Source: Hemicordylus capensis (lineage: Eukaryota; Chordata; Lepidosauria; Squamata; Cordylidae). From it: DNA of 64,000 nt. Shown here one piece after another: positions 44,500-56,282 of the stretch. The notes beneath the pieces are model-generated. The model saw only the letters and a list, made by a program, of their open reading frames with translations. It ran no database searches and had not been told where the DNA came from. Both the position numbers and the translations under genes were made by a program. Position 1 is the first letter of the stretch. Every line of letters starts with the position of its first letter. The DNA lies in NCBI RefSeq assembly GCF_027244095.1, contig NC_069662.1, forward strand, positions 12,426,501 to 12,490,500, given 5' to 3'.

Positions 44500-45160
44500 C
44501 TGTTGCAACCGCCCTATTCAGCGTCCCTCACGGCTTCCGTAGCGTACAACCCCGCCCCTCTCTCGCCAACTATTGCGGTCACATGACAAACAGAGCCTTC
44601 CTCTTCCGGTGGGCTAGGGAGAAGCAAAGAGTCTTGTCACGTGCCGGGGGCGTTAACGCGATTATTCTCTCTCTTCTAATTGGCTAGTGGCGGACTGGAC
44701 CATCGTTCTCCTGCTCTCATTGGCTACAAGATCGGCCTGCCCCCTGCTTTCCCCCTGGGCCTCGTCCAAGGTCCCCCGCTGGTCTTCCCATTGGCTGTTA
44801 CTGCTCCTCGCTCTCCATTTGTTCCCTGAGTCATTGTTGTTCCTTCGCATTGGCTGCTTTATCACAGGATTCGGAGAGCGCTCAGAGCCTAGGGAGGGGG
44901 TTGTTACACGTGACAAGAAAAGCTCACTCCTCATTGGCCGAGAGGCGGCACCGGCCCATAGCATGATCCGGCTCTCCCAATGCCTTGGTCGAAACGGCCA
45001 CCTCTCTCTCACATGGTGAAAATGCCGTTCTTCGATTGGATAGCCTCAAACCAAACCCCGATCTTCACTCAATGTAGCTCCTCCCCTTCTTGGACACAGG
45101 TTGCTTCTCACCTTGACATTGCCCCGCCTCTCGGGCGAGGAATGACGTCTCAGTCAGGAT
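44500..45160 (-). promoter_or_regulatory. TMEM55B promoter with six ATTGG boxes and two CLEAR-like E-boxes
   Basis: ATTGG (inverted CCAAT) occurs at 44679, 44719, 44790, 44849, 44933 and 45035. GTCACGTG is at 44636-44643 and CACGTGAC at 44907-44914, both close to the GTCACGTGAC motif bound by TFEB/TFE3. TMEM55B is a reported TFEB/TFE3 target, so the sites fit. The stretch is rich in CpG near the gene. Confidence 0.75.
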
Positions 45161-45284
45161 AGGTGGGGTCAATCCCCCCGCCCCCCATCACTATTTGTAT
45201 ATGCTAACTAAGCAACATGTGCTTTTTAAAATATAAAATCTGTATATGCAAAAGTGCACATGCTTTCCCCCCATACATGCGAGA

Positions 45285-45365
45285 GAGAGAGAGAGAGAGA
45301 GACACACACACACACACACAACATATATTATAACATTATTATTATATTTATTATTATTGCTATAA
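45285..45365. repeat. GA/CA microsatellite and AT-rich tract
   Basis: A GA run passes into a CA run, then a TTA/TAT-rich stretch. Confidence 0.85.
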
Positions 45366-45928
45366 TATATAAAACATGACTTTGCATATGCAGAGTTTAC
45401 ATATAAAAAGCACATGTGCTTTTTCATGCACAAATTATGGGTCACTCTCTCTGTGTGTATGTATTTAAATATATGCTAAGCTACACATGCTACTCATCCT
45501 CAGATCTGAAAGTGTGTATGTGTGTATGTGTGCATGTGTGTGGGTGATAGGGAGAACCAGTGTCCCCATTTTTTAAAATTGCACAAGTGAAGAACTATTC
45601 TTGACCTAAAAGCTAGCCTCCTCCTTCTGTATTCGTAGACACTGAACCAATAAAACATAAGTCTTCCTATTCTCAGCCACTTCTTTTTTTCTATGAGCTT
45701 TCGGGCCCTCCATGGAAATCTGCCTATGGCAGCCGGGAAATGACCATGTGACCAAAATTTTTAAAGAGGAGTCTGAGCTTAACAACAACAAGTAAAACCC
45801 ATAGAAAAGCCTCCTCAGTTTCATGCTAAACTGAGGAGGTGGGGTGAGGAAGCCAATGGCAGCTTTGTCAGTATGTTCTTTTCCAACCCAAACTGTAAGA
45901 ATGAAAGATGCTGCTTATCGAATACTAG

Positions 45929-47105
45929 TAAAAGGGCTTGCAGTTTCCAAGCTTGTGAATTATCTCTCTGTGACTCTAGGCTTTTCCTCGCTCTATGAGG
46001 TTTCATCTCCCTTGATTTCCAATGGAAGAGGTTTTGCCACACTTTCCGGAAAAATGTATTTTTCGGGGTTTTTGGATTGTTTTGGTAGTCTGGGTGAGGT
46101 CTGGAACCTACCTGCAAAAACAGCATGTTTCTATCTTTTGTGGTTTCATCTGGGAGTGTCATGTCATGTCAGTCAGTGTGTTAGTCAGTGAGGGCTTGCA
46201 GTTTACAAACTTATTAACTTCTTATCTCTCTGTGACTCTAGTCTTTTCCTAGCTCTATGAGATCTCCAATGGGAGAGTTTTCCTACATTTCGCAGGAAAG
46301 TAATTACTTTTTCCAGAATTTGGACGTTTTTGGTTGTCTGGGTAAAGTCTGGACCCTACCTGTAAAAATAGCATTTCTCTATCTTTTGTGGTTGGTCTCA
46401 TTTCCCATTGTTTCCAATGGGAGAATTTGTCCAGTTTGAAAGTAATGAAAAAAATTCTTGGGTTTTGGATTGTTTTGGGTGGTCTGGTTAAGGTTTGGAA
46501 CCTACTTGAGAAAACAGCATGTCTCTATCTATTGTGGTTTGGTCTGGGTGTTTCATGTCAATCAGTGAGGCCAAAACCACTTTATACTATAGATGCAGTA
46601 AAGGGCTTGCAGTTTGCAAGCTGGCCTCCAGGGGGCGACTGTGACTGTAGTCTTCCTGGAAGTCAGTGAAATCTCATTCTCCATTGTTTCTAATGGGAGA
46701 GTTTGTCTGGTTTTTCTGGGAAAGTAATGATTTTTAAATTTTATTTATTTAATTATTTTTTGGGGGGGTAGTCTGGGCAAGGTCTAGAACCTACCTACAA
46801 AACCAGCATGTCTCTATTAGGGGTGTACACACACCAGGTGGCGAGGTCCAGTCCAAATTCGAACTGCCCGTGGGTATGTAGACCGGTTTGGTTGAACTGA
46901 TCGGCTGGGCTGGTCATTTCGACGAACCAGCTTGAAGCAGCTTGAAGCAGTTCATGATTGAATCGCTTGAACCAGCCCAATTCGTGGCAGCCCAATTTGC
47001 ACTCGAACCAGTTCTGCACATCCCTAGTCTCTATCTTTTATTATTTGGCCTGGGAGTTTCATGTCAGTCAATCAGTGAGGCCAAAGCAGTTTTAATATTA
47101 TAGAT
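45929..47105 (+). repeat. Tandem repeat, three to four units of about 230 bp
   Basis: Successive units begin GGGCTTGCAGTTT (near 45932, 46194 and 46604) and share TTTCCAATGGGAGA, GTCTGG...GAACCTACCTG and AGCATGTCTCTATC, ending GTCAATCAGTGAGGCCAAA. Units differ by indels, and the last is split by a hAT-like MITE. Confidence 0.75.
46818..47026. mobile_element. hAT-like MITE with perfect 8-bp target duplication
   Basis: It starts TAGGGGTGTACAC and ends TGCACATCCCTA. GTCTCTAT flanks it at 46810-46817 and 47027-47034. The 8-bp duplication is typical of hAT transposition. Confidence 0.88.
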
Positions 47106-47799
47106 TATGTACAATGTACTAGTGCATCTGGTTTGCTAGAGCATTGACCCTGCCAGAGCTGCTAAGAAAAGAGGATGTGGCAATGGAAGATGGCATAAAT
47201 ATCCACAGAGCAACAGAGCGGGTTGCTTTATTCAACTGTCAGTTACAGCAGTGCTTGCTGGAAACATGGCTGCTGTGCCTCAGTTGTGCTTATGTATTTC
47301 ATCATATTAGGATTGTAGGTCTCAGATTCCTTTCTAAGGAGATTGCTTCTTAATAGCCCCTGATATTTGGGTGATATTTCTTTATTGGGAACATATGTTG
47401 AGAGATAAATGGTAATTGTCTTGAGTGTTTTAATGGAAGAGCCATCAAAACATGGGGAAATGACTGCCCCTGGAACTTCTAGCCACTTGGAGAAGTGGGG
47501 AAAGCACAACAATACATTCAGCCGCCTTCTAAATGCTTCAGAATCTACACAATATAATGGCACCTGCCAAAATGTTTGATATGAATGAAGTTCGAGGATC
47601 TGCATGCAGACACATGATTGCCATTGGGCAGGAAAGCTGTAACCAATGGTAGCTCTCCAGTTTTTGTCTGTCATGTGTCCCCCATACAGACACAGGTCTT
47701 CCCTGCCAAGCTGATCACTTGAAGACACATAGAGATGGACCAGTGGCAAACCTATTGGTCACGTAAAGCACACAGCTGTATGTCCTTTGTGGTGGCAAG

Positions 47800-47935
47800 A
47801 GTTTCCAACAATGGGTCCCCAGCTGTGTTTGTCTACAGCTCCCATCTTCTCCAGCCACAATGGACCATTGTGGCTCAGTATGATGAGTTGTGGTACAACA
47901 ATATCTGTGGTCCTGTTGGGAGTCAGGACCTCCAC
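47800..47935. mobile_element. Hairpin MITE copy
   Basis: Left GTCTACAGCTCCCATCTTCT, right ATGATGAGTTGTGGTACAAC. The arms are more diverged than in the other copies. Confidence 0.65.
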
Positions 47936-48614
47936 CTGGTCTGGTGAACAGACTGTAGTTCATTGGCCTCTGTTATAATCTCAACTCAGCTACTAGCTCA
48001 TCTAGGGTTGCCAGTGCTCTGGATTGCCCTGGATTCTGCATCAATCAGCAGGTGACTACTGAAAGCAATCCTGGATATATTAATGGCTGGATTCTGGGTG
48101 AAGTATTGGAAGAATTATTGGGAAAATATTTCCAGGAAGAGATTTGGTCATAGCTGGCAAGCCAGAGCAGAAACAACCTCAGCACTTCAAGCGTGGGGTG
48201 ATGAGAAGAAGGGGTTGCTTCTGGATATATTGGTCAGGTCTAAACTCTTAGGCCTTGAAACCAAGATGCCTGGATTCCTCAGCAAGGGACTTCCTGGTCA
48301 TAGAGTTGCCATGCCCCCCGGAATTTTGGGTTCCCCCCGGATTTTAAGCATCTCACCAAGATTGCTTAGCCTGCCCAGATTTCAGCTTTATTTAACAACA
48401 ACAACAACAACAACAAAAATCAAAGAAAGCAAAGTTCTGGCCCTTGTAGAAGTGGAGTTATGGAGCAAAAAGTGTAGTCGCTATTCCGCTCAAAATTATT
48501 CTCAAGCCAATTTACATAATATGCAAATTAGGCACCCGGATTTGGAAAGCCAGAACATGGCAACCCTACCTGGCCATGACCTTTTTATCCTGCCCTTCCC
48601 TCCAAGAATTCTGA

Positions 48615-48716
48615 CAGAAGGGTTCAACCTTTGGCCACACATTGTCTGGGGCTGATGCAAGTTGTAGTCCAACAACACCTGGGGTCCCAACATCTGGGGA
48701 CCCAAGCTTGGGACCC
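48615..48716. mobile_element. Hairpin MITE fragment
   Basis: GATGCAAGTTGTAGTCCAAC and CATCTGGGGACCCAAGC are the right arm; the left arm is mostly lost. Confidence 0.6.
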
Positions 48717-48719
48717 TAT

Positions 48720-49320
48720 GATGTAGGGTTGCCAGCCTTCCAGGAAGGGGCTGGAGGTCTCCAGGCATCAGCCTCAATCTCCAGATCACCTTCAAAGCCA
48801 TTCTGGAGCTTTTCATGCATTGATATTCCGGGAGAAATCCAAGGGAGTGGGGAGGAACTTCAGTAATGAGAACAGGAAACCCTAGGTGCATGGGGAAGTC
48901 ACAGGCAATTTCCAGTCTAAATTCCCTGATTGCAAAATGGTCATGCCTGGCTTCACGTCACAGGTTTGCTATGACAATGAATGGAACAAGGGCATGCAGT
49001 GATCAGCCGGCCTGTCAGCCTCAAGGAATCAAATGAGCAGCACAAGGAGAGCAGGAAGTTATAAACGCCTGTCACAGATCACGGATTAAAACGAGGACAC
49101 ATGATTGACATTAAGTACTTCCTCGACCACTTCCATGGCACCCTCTTCACCCTCTGAAGGTTTCTGTGTTCAGAGAGGCTTTCTGGATTCTTTTCTATTT
49201 TCTTGCCGTCACGTTTCAAATGTAGGTCAGATTAGATACTGGTTGCTGTGGGATAGTGACTGGAGGAAACCCAGCTTCATATTCTAGTTTGACCAGAAAG
49301 CTTACTGTCCATGGCCTTGG
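48720..49320. other. Intergenic, nothing recognised
   Basis: No exon-like frame with splice sites, and no family I recognise. Confidence 0.5.
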
Positions 49321-49329
49321 CCTAGTCAC

Positions 49330-49460
49330 CACATATCAGTCTCGCCTACTACTTCGCAGGGTTGTTGTGAGGAAAAGCGCACAGAGCCCCCAGGCATACA
49401 TACACACACACACACACACACCAGTTTGAGCTCCTTGTAGGAAAAGTGTGGGATACACAT
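49330..49460 (+). mobile_element. tRNA-SINE fragment with inserted CA repeat
   Basis: TTCGCAGGGTTGTTGTGAGG and GAGCTCCTTGTAGGAAAAGT match the 41.8 kb SINE; a CA microsatellite lies between them. Confidence 0.5.
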
Positions 49461-49984
49461 GTCATACATGAAAGCCATCTTTTCGTTATATTAAAAGTAG
49501 GCAGGAAAAAGGACTTCGCTGACACCCTTCCTATGCAATCATTCTTAAGCAAACTTGGAGAGGTTCGTTCTCTTTCAAAACCCTGCTGCCCTGCCCCGTA
49601 ATTCAGCCACGGCACCCTTCTTGCCCCCATTCAGCCCCCAGTTTCCAAGTGGCACACTGTTATTGGCTTGGCACACATCGCCCAGACACCCTCCCCTCGC
49701 AATCCCAGGGACACTGTGGACGCAATCAAACTGCTTTGCCTCTTTGTTTGCTCCTGCCAACGGGGTTTTGTGTGTGTGTTACAGCTGTCCTTTTCTTCTT
49801 TTAATCTCTACCTTCTCGCTGATGCACTATCTTTATTGACTTAGGTTTCCTCACTTGAATAAAACGGGCAAGATATTATATAAAGCAGAATACTGTAAAT
49901 AACGCAAGAGTGTAATCGCATTTGCTGTGTGCCAGCTGATAAGAGGGTCACTGAACTTTTACTGAATGGGCACATTAGAGTCCA

Positions 49985-50398
49985 TGCTTCTGAGGGTAAC
50001 CAGAAAAAAAACGCACATGAAAAAAGCCCACAAGAAAATTGTGCACAGAAAAAACCCCACTGTCAGAAAAGTGCACAAGAAAAATACCCACATGGAGTAT
50101 TGCTCACACGGGAAAATGCCCACACGGAAAAATGCCCACATATATACTACGCTCCAATGCCAGAATTTTTCTGTGTGGGCATTTTTCCATGTGGGCATTT
50201 TTCGGTGTGAGCAATTTTACATGTGGGCATTTTTCAGTGTGGGCATTTTTCTGTGTGAGCAATTTTACATGTGGGCATTTCTCAGAGTGAGCAATGCACT
50301 GTGTGCGCATTTTTTGGGTGCACTTTTATGACAGTGGGATTATTTTTTCTGTGCGCAATTTTCTTGTGGGCTTTTTTCATGTGCGTTTTTTTCATAGA
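49985..50398. repeat. Foldback element made of short tandem repeats
   Basis: The left side (ACGCACATGAAAAAAGCCCA, CAAGAAAATTGTGCACAG, CCCCACTGTC) is mirrored by the right (GACAGTGGGATTA, CTGTGCGCAATTTTCTTGTG, GGGCTTTTTTCATGTGCGT). Between them GTGGGCATTTTTC-type units repeat many times. The whole is about 410 bp, with a roughly central turn near 50150. Frames open on both strands come from the repeat, not from a gene. Confidence 0.88.
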
Positions 50399-51024
50399 AC
50401 CACTTCTGAGCATCTCGGTGGCAGTACTGTGCTTCCCCTTCCCCTTGTGCTGGAAGAGGGAGCCCTCTCTTAAGAGAACTTGGAGGAAAGCAGTGGGAGG
50501 GGACTACACTTCCCAGCATTCCGTGCACACCTTCCAAGATGGTTCAGGGTCTCATGAGGGCTCTATTTCCCTTAAAGGAGCCCCACTGGTGCCACCTCCT
50601 CATGGTGCCAGGGGGACTGTGCAGAGTATTCCGCTTTGGCCGAAGCGGCACACAGGCCCAGCAAACAATTGATCAGGGAGCCACACTTAAGGTGGATGTG
50701 GGCTGCCACTGGTCCCCAGGTCAATGAAGAATGCTGGCTTAGATGCTAAAGAGAGAGCTCTTCTGAAAGATAATTCCCTTTTTGGAAACATGGGTCCTGC
50801 TCTGAGCAACACAGTGGCCAGAAGAAGAATGAGAAACAGGATTGACAGAACACTGAGAACAAACCCCACTTAATATCAGGGCATATACAGTACAACCACC
50901 GTTTCTGCCAGGTCTTGTGGTTGCCAAAGGAATACCACTGCAGGGTGATCTGACTGTCATGTGCCAGGTGCATTGCCACCTGGCTGGTTTTTAATCAGTC
51001 GGGCTGACCTGTTTAATAGGAAGA

Positions 51025-51210
51025 AAGGAAGCTGCCATTTACTGAGTCAGACCATTGGCACATCTAGACAGTGTCATCACTGTCTGGCAGCAGCTCTCTG
51101 GAATTTCAGTCAGAGGTTTTTCCCTGTCCTACCTGGAGATGCCAGAGACTGAATCTGGAATCTTCTGCATACAAAGAATGTGCTTGACCGTTGAGCTACA
51201 AGCCCTCCTT
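51025..51210 (-). mobile_element. Sauria-like SINE, tRNA head
   Basis: AAGGAAGCTGCCATTTACTG at the left and TGACCGTTGAGCTACAAGCC at the right give a full minus-strand copy. Confidence 0.75.
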
Positions 51211-51215
51211 GACAG

Positions 51216-51217
<2 letters not shown>

Positions 51218-51275
<58 letters not shown>

Positions 51276-51300
51276 TCCCTCTCTCTCTCTCTATATATAT
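51218..51300. repeat. CT microsatellite with TA end
   Basis: More than 30 CT units, ending in TATATATAT next to the L1 fragment. Confidence 0.95.
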
Positions 51301-52012
51301 GTAAAAGGTTTTATTATTACAAAGAAGAAAGAAAATCCATCTCTTGGAATCAAAGCATACAGAGTGTTATGTCAAAAGTCAATTATCAGAATAAAGTAAA
51401 TAGAAACAGAAAAGAATAACAAAAAAGACATCTTCCACCAACTGGATTAGATCAGAACAATCATGAAATCATAAATCCCAGATTGAAACCGGATCTCGGA
51501 AACAGACAATGACCTTGTTGAACATTATATTTTATGAAAGATTCCCAAGTTAATAAAAAGGACTCAATGATGGAGAATTATTCACATAATTCTCTGAAAC
51601 TTTAGAAACAGAAGCATAGTCCCAAAATTTAATAAACCAGTCAGCCAAGGAAGGGATTGTAGAGGAGTGCCAACTGGCAGCATAAGGAATCCTAGCTGCT
51701 GCGAGCATATATAAAGACGATTCTGTATACTTTGCAGGAATATGAGATTTTGTCATATTTAAAAGAAAAATTTCTGGTAAAAAAAGGAAATTTGATACAT
51801 AAATTTTGCTCCATTTTACAATGTATTTGTTTCCAAAATGATTGGGCAGTGTCGCATGTCCACCACATATGATAAAATGTCCCTCCTATATATATTTTAA
51901 TAGACTCCTCCTTATGGCTTTGAAACTTAAAATATGGTCCATTGATTGCTTTTAGGGGTTCTGTGAGCTGGCAACTAAAATAATACAAGGCGACTCTGAA
52001 GGCCCCTTTCAA
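51300..52012 (-). mobile_element. L1 LINE 3' end (ORF2 C-terminus)
   Basis: The minus strand reads GTFYHMWWTCDTAQSFWKQI, then AARIPYAASWHSSTIPSL and DWFIKFWDY, the conserved C-terminal blocks of vertebrate L1 ORF2. A frame change separates the blocks, so it is dead. Confidence 0.85.
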
Positions 52013-52104
52013 ACAGATGGTGACAAATGATGGATGATGACGATGATGATCTTATTAATAATAAACTGATTTTCAAGAAAACATTTTCAAAAGTATAAGA
52101 AAGG

Positions 52105-52326
52105 GGTTCCCTGTTCCCAACGGGCTGAAGCTAAGCAGGCCTTGGTGTGGTCAGTATCTGGTTGGGAGACCTGTGTGTATGCCACCTTCAATCCCTGGCA
52201 GCATCTCCAAGATTGGCCTGGGAGAGACTCCTGCCAGAAACTCTGAAGAGCCACTGACAGTGCAGACCATATTGAGCTAGATGGACCAAAGGTCTGACTC
52301 GGTATAATGCAGCTCCTGATGTTCCA
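52105..52326 (+). mobile_element. 5S-like/Sauria chimeric SINE, diverged
   Basis: GAAGCTAAGCAGGCC and TATCTGGTTGGGAGACCT are closer to 5S rRNA than in the other copies here. The Sauria body follows, ending CTCGGTATAATGCAGCTCC. Confidence 0.75.
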
Positions 52327-52329
52327 TAA

Positions 52330-53100
52330 GAAAGCCATATTTTAAAAGGTGGCTCTTTGCCCATTTAGTCTGGCGAGGGGGGCAGGCAATGGGAACAGAG
52401 TGTGCATTAGAGGCCAGTTCCTTCCGCCTTCCAGTGCTGCTGTTCTAGAACAAGGGGTGATGGGAAAGGGAGACGTGTTGCTGATGGTGGGTTGTGACTG
52501 TGAACTAGCTTTGCACATCCCCCAGTGAGGAGACTGCCAGCTTGGGAGTGGCTGTAGTGCAGTTTTAATTTCACCAGCGTGGCATGCATACAGTCCCCGG
52601 TTCAGTCAAGGGCACCTCCACTTAAGAGATTTTGGATAGGAGTTCGGACAGCATACTTCCAGACGGGTGATCGGTTCTACCTTATTTGCTCTTTCCAGCG
52701 GGGAATGTCGCCCCTCACAAACTTCTCTGCCATGACTGCTCTGCCAGCCGGTGGCAAATCAAGGCATTTCCAGACAGAAGAGCTTCTTGCAGGAGCTTCA
52801 ATGAACTCCCCCCTCCCCACTCCCGGGTCAATCTTGGGCATCCACACCTAAGCAGTTCTTGCAGCAGTGGAGTTCTTCCTATTTTTCTTTCTGCACAGGG
52901 GTAGACATTGTGGGTTGTCTTTTCTCCATTGGCAGCTGCAGACTGCAGTCCTTCCCTCAGTCACCGCCCCCAAAAGGTACTTACTGCATGCATATGTGTA
53001 GAAAGCCAGAACATTGCTTGTATGTGTTGCTGTGCAATTGTGCTCTTTCAGCACACTCAGCTTCCGGAAGTTCCCACCCCCGTGCCCACTTTGGTGGGGA
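52330..53100. other. Intergenic, nothing recognised
   Basis: No repeat or coding signal I can support. Confidence 0.5.
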
Positions 53101-53104
53101 GGAA

Positions 53105-53205
53105 TGGGAGGACAGCTGGTCTTGTGGGAGCAAGCATGAATTGTCCTCTTTGCTAAGTAGGGTCCACCCTGTTTTGCATTTGAATGGGAGACTACGGTTT
53201 ATGGC
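53105..53205 (+). mobile_element. 5S-like SINE head fragment
   Basis: TTTGCTAAGTAGGGTCCACC and TTTGAATGGGAGACTACG, without the 3' body. Confidence 0.65.
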
Positions 53206-53711
53206 TGGTGTAGTATCAGATATGTCCAGTATGCATGACCCACAGTACTGTTGTTTGCTGTGATTACTGGTCATAGACCAAAATTACTGGTCATAGATTA
53301 ATGGACCCAAACCCATCCATCCATCCAGGACTGTGCATACTGTTACCCAGGGCCAGCACCAAGGTCAGCATTGTTGAGCAGCTCTTGAGGGCCCAAACTC
53401 TCAGAAGGGCCACCTACATATCCCTGAGACCACCTCTGTGCCTAGAGCCTTAGTGTGCTGGTGGTGGAGAGGCTCTCCAGAGGCCTAGGTAAGTAGAAGC
53501 AGCCCAGGGGACGCGGTTTGCTAAGGACCCCCTGCACCTAGGTCTCCAGCCCTCCTCCAGGACTGGCCTTAAGCCTCCTCTGGCATCAATCTCCAGGTGA
53601 CTCTTCATCCTGGATATTGTTGTAGCTGGATATTGGGGGGAGATGATTGGAAAATAAATATATATCTCCGGGAACAGCTTCCATCAGACTTGGCAACCCC
53701 ATAGGCAGGGA

Positions 53712-54030
53712 CAGAGGAGAGGAGAGCTGGTCTTGTGGTAGCAAGCATGACTTGTCCCCATAGCTAAGCAGGGTCTGCCCTGGTTGCATCTGAATGGGAG
53801 ACTTGATGTGTGAGCACTGCAAGATATTCCCCTCAGGGGATGAAGCTGCTCTGGGAAGAGCAGAAGGTTCCAAGTTCCCTCCCTGGCAGCATCTCCAAGA
53901 TAGGGCTGAGAGAGATTCCTGCCTGCAACCTTGGAGAAGCCACTGCCAGTCTGTGAAGACAATACTGAGCTTGATAGACCAATGGTCTGACTCAGTATAT
54001 GGCAGTTTCCTATGTTCCTATGTTCCTATG
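53712..54030 (+). mobile_element. 5S-like/Sauria chimeric SINE (best copy)
   Basis: GCTAAGCAGGGTCTGCCCTG and GAATGGGAGACTTG, then the full Sauria body and three TATGTTCC repeats at the 3' end. It is the cleanest copy and looks young. Confidence 0.88.
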
Positions 54031-54587
54031 ACATAGCTATAATTGAGCGGATGGGTTCTAAGAACCTGGGGAGGGGGGTAGTTTCACCCTTCCCTATTTT
54101 CTTCATTATCTCCCTCACTCCTACGCCCCTGCCTATAGGAAAGTATATCTGGTTAACCATGCTGCAAGGTCCTCTCCCTCCCTCCCTCCCCTCTCTGCTT
54201 GGAATATCCCTGCCCTCTCCGGGTGTCTTGAGTTCTCACAAGAGGGCCTGCCCCAGAATTTCTGAATAATTAGTTGTTAATTAATAACCAACCAATCTTG
54301 AGAGAGCTGGAGTGGGTCACCTCCTCAAAACCCACCTTTTCCATGAAGCCTCCGGCAAAAACACTCAGTACCTGACCATAGCTAAGCCAAAGGGCATTCC
54401 AAAACGCGCACATTCCGTTCACCCTTGGCTTCATTCCTCTTTCTTTCCTCTGTGATCTCCCCTGGGTAAAATGTTAGATTCAAGTCCCTGCTGCAAGGAT
54501 GGCCTCCGAGGCACAGCGGCAGCTCCTTTATACTGTACTCTAAAGCGCCAGGGATATAGGTGGTGCAATACTACTTAAATATCAGCC

Positions 54588-54842
54588 ACCTAATGGCGCA
54601 GTGGAGAAAGGACTTTAGCAAGCCAGAGGTTGCCGGTTCGAATCCCTGCTGGTATCAAATCCCAGACTATGGGAAACACCTATATCGGGCAGCAGCGATA
54701 TAGGAAGATGCTGAAAAGCATCATCTCAGACTGCATGGGAGGAGGCAATGGTATACCCCTCCTGTATTCTACCAAAGAAAGCCACAGGGCTCTGTGGTCA
54801 CCAGGAGTCGATACCGACTCGACAGCACACTTTACCTTTAAT
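54588..54842 (+). mobile_element. Bov-B-tailed SINE (Squam1-like)
   Basis: CACCTAATGGCGCAGTGGAG, GGTTGCCGGTTCGAATCCCT, GCTCTGTGGTCACCAGGAGT and the tail GACTCGACAGCACACTTTAC. Confidence 0.88.
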
Positions 54843-54849
54843 ACTACTT

Positions 54850-55640
54850 ATATAAACAACAAAAACCAGCAATCTGACTGTTTCAGCTTTGCCGAATTAT
54901 CCCCACCGATTCTTTCATACTCCTACCATCCCCTCTGCTTCCCCCACAACCCCATTTCCGTCCTTGGCCATTTGCCAATCCCCTCTGCCAAGACCTTTTC
55001 ACCCCACCTTGGCCTCCAGGGTGATTTCCCCCCACACCCTACCTTTTTCTTCAGATGTGTCTTTAGCTGGGCTGGAGAAATCAGACTGTTGCAGGTTATA
55101 GGGAGCAGGGTTGTCATGGGCATCCTTCCCGCTTTCCAAAGGGGAAAGTCCAGAATTTGGGCCCATGGTGTCGGTCTGGGGTCACAGCGGCCTTGGAGGC
55201 CAAAGTTGTTCCTTTCAAGGTTGTAATTCGGAGAGGATTATTTTGTACAACCATTAATCAGGGCTGTAAGGAAGCTGCACGTCAGCTCTTGGGAGAAGAC
55301 TACAGCCACAGCCATCCATGCCGGGTGAGATCAGTCATCCATTCCCAATATCCTGCCTACACCAACATCCAAGCACCCAAGGGAAACCATGCACTCTCAT
55401 TAGAGACTGATTCACTTCCTACAATATCTGTGTCATTCCCAGCTTCAGGCACTTTTGGATTTATTTATTTTTTGCAGGGGGGGAGGGGGGATTTTGGCTA
55501 ATGGGGCCAACGATCCAGTTAGTCACCAATCTGTTGGAACTCTTCAGTCTGCCTTGAATATCTTCCCAAAAGGAACTGGTCTTGCCTCAGGCTCTGAGTA
55601 GATTAACGCTTCAATTTGTCATCGGTTTCAGGTAATTACC
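54850..55640. other. Intergenic, nothing recognised
   Basis: The 54630-55226 open frame begins inside the SINE and has no family match I can see. No exon or repeat is supported. Confidence 0.45.
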
Positions 55641-56282
55641 CTTGTTCCTGTTTGCTTCCAAGAAAACTGTTCCTAGATTTCAATTATGGAATCGAACACC
55701 TTTAAGGGACTGCCTGCTCCAATCTCATGTTTTCAGACACACAGAGATGTTTTTGTTTTTAAAGGACTCAAATCCAGATACAGCCCTCATTGGCCCTTCC
55801 AGTCTAAAACTGGCCTGGTTGTCCTTGAAGTAGCTAAAATCCCAAAGGGTGTGTATTTGGGCAATCAGATTTTTAGCTTGAATCCTGCTGCACACCTAAG
55901 TAATATTACACTTTCTAAATTCAGACGTGCTCTATCGCTAGCGTGACTAAATGTGCTTCCATCAGCGGTGCTCTATGGGAGGTTTAAGGGGGTTCCTTAT
56001 TCTTCCCGGCTGTGCCTGTGTGGCTCAGGCGCTGTGGATATCACTGATCATGTTATTTTATATTGTGACCTCCAGAAAGATATTCATTTAAATCTTATTT
56101 TACCTTGACTGAAGACATATCCTGGACATCCAGATGAATTCTATCTAAATGTCTTATTGTCTAAATTTAATTCTGAGTCTAATTAAGTGGCTAAATACTG
56201 TTATATTGTGTGCAAGCGCCGCTCTCTTGTTTATATTCTGTTTCTGGTCGATGACTGAAATAAAGTAACTGACTGACTGACC
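55640..56282 (+). mobile_element. Non-LTR retrotransposon 3' end with TGAC tail
   Basis: Frames read FRRALSLA and, across a break, CLCGSGAVDITDHVILYC, a C-x-C...H-x4-C knuckle found after the reverse transcriptase in several LINE clades. It ends AAATAAAGTAACTGACTGAC. The clade is not certain. Confidence 0.65.

Noticed and set aside
49966-50331. Overlapping open frames on both strands rich in KKAHKK and WAFFHVGIF
   Set aside because: They arise from the short tandem repeats of the foldback element and have no splice or start context.
53712-53800. A 5S rRNA gene
   Set aside because: Only the internal part matches and it is fused to a SINE body; several dispersed copies exist.
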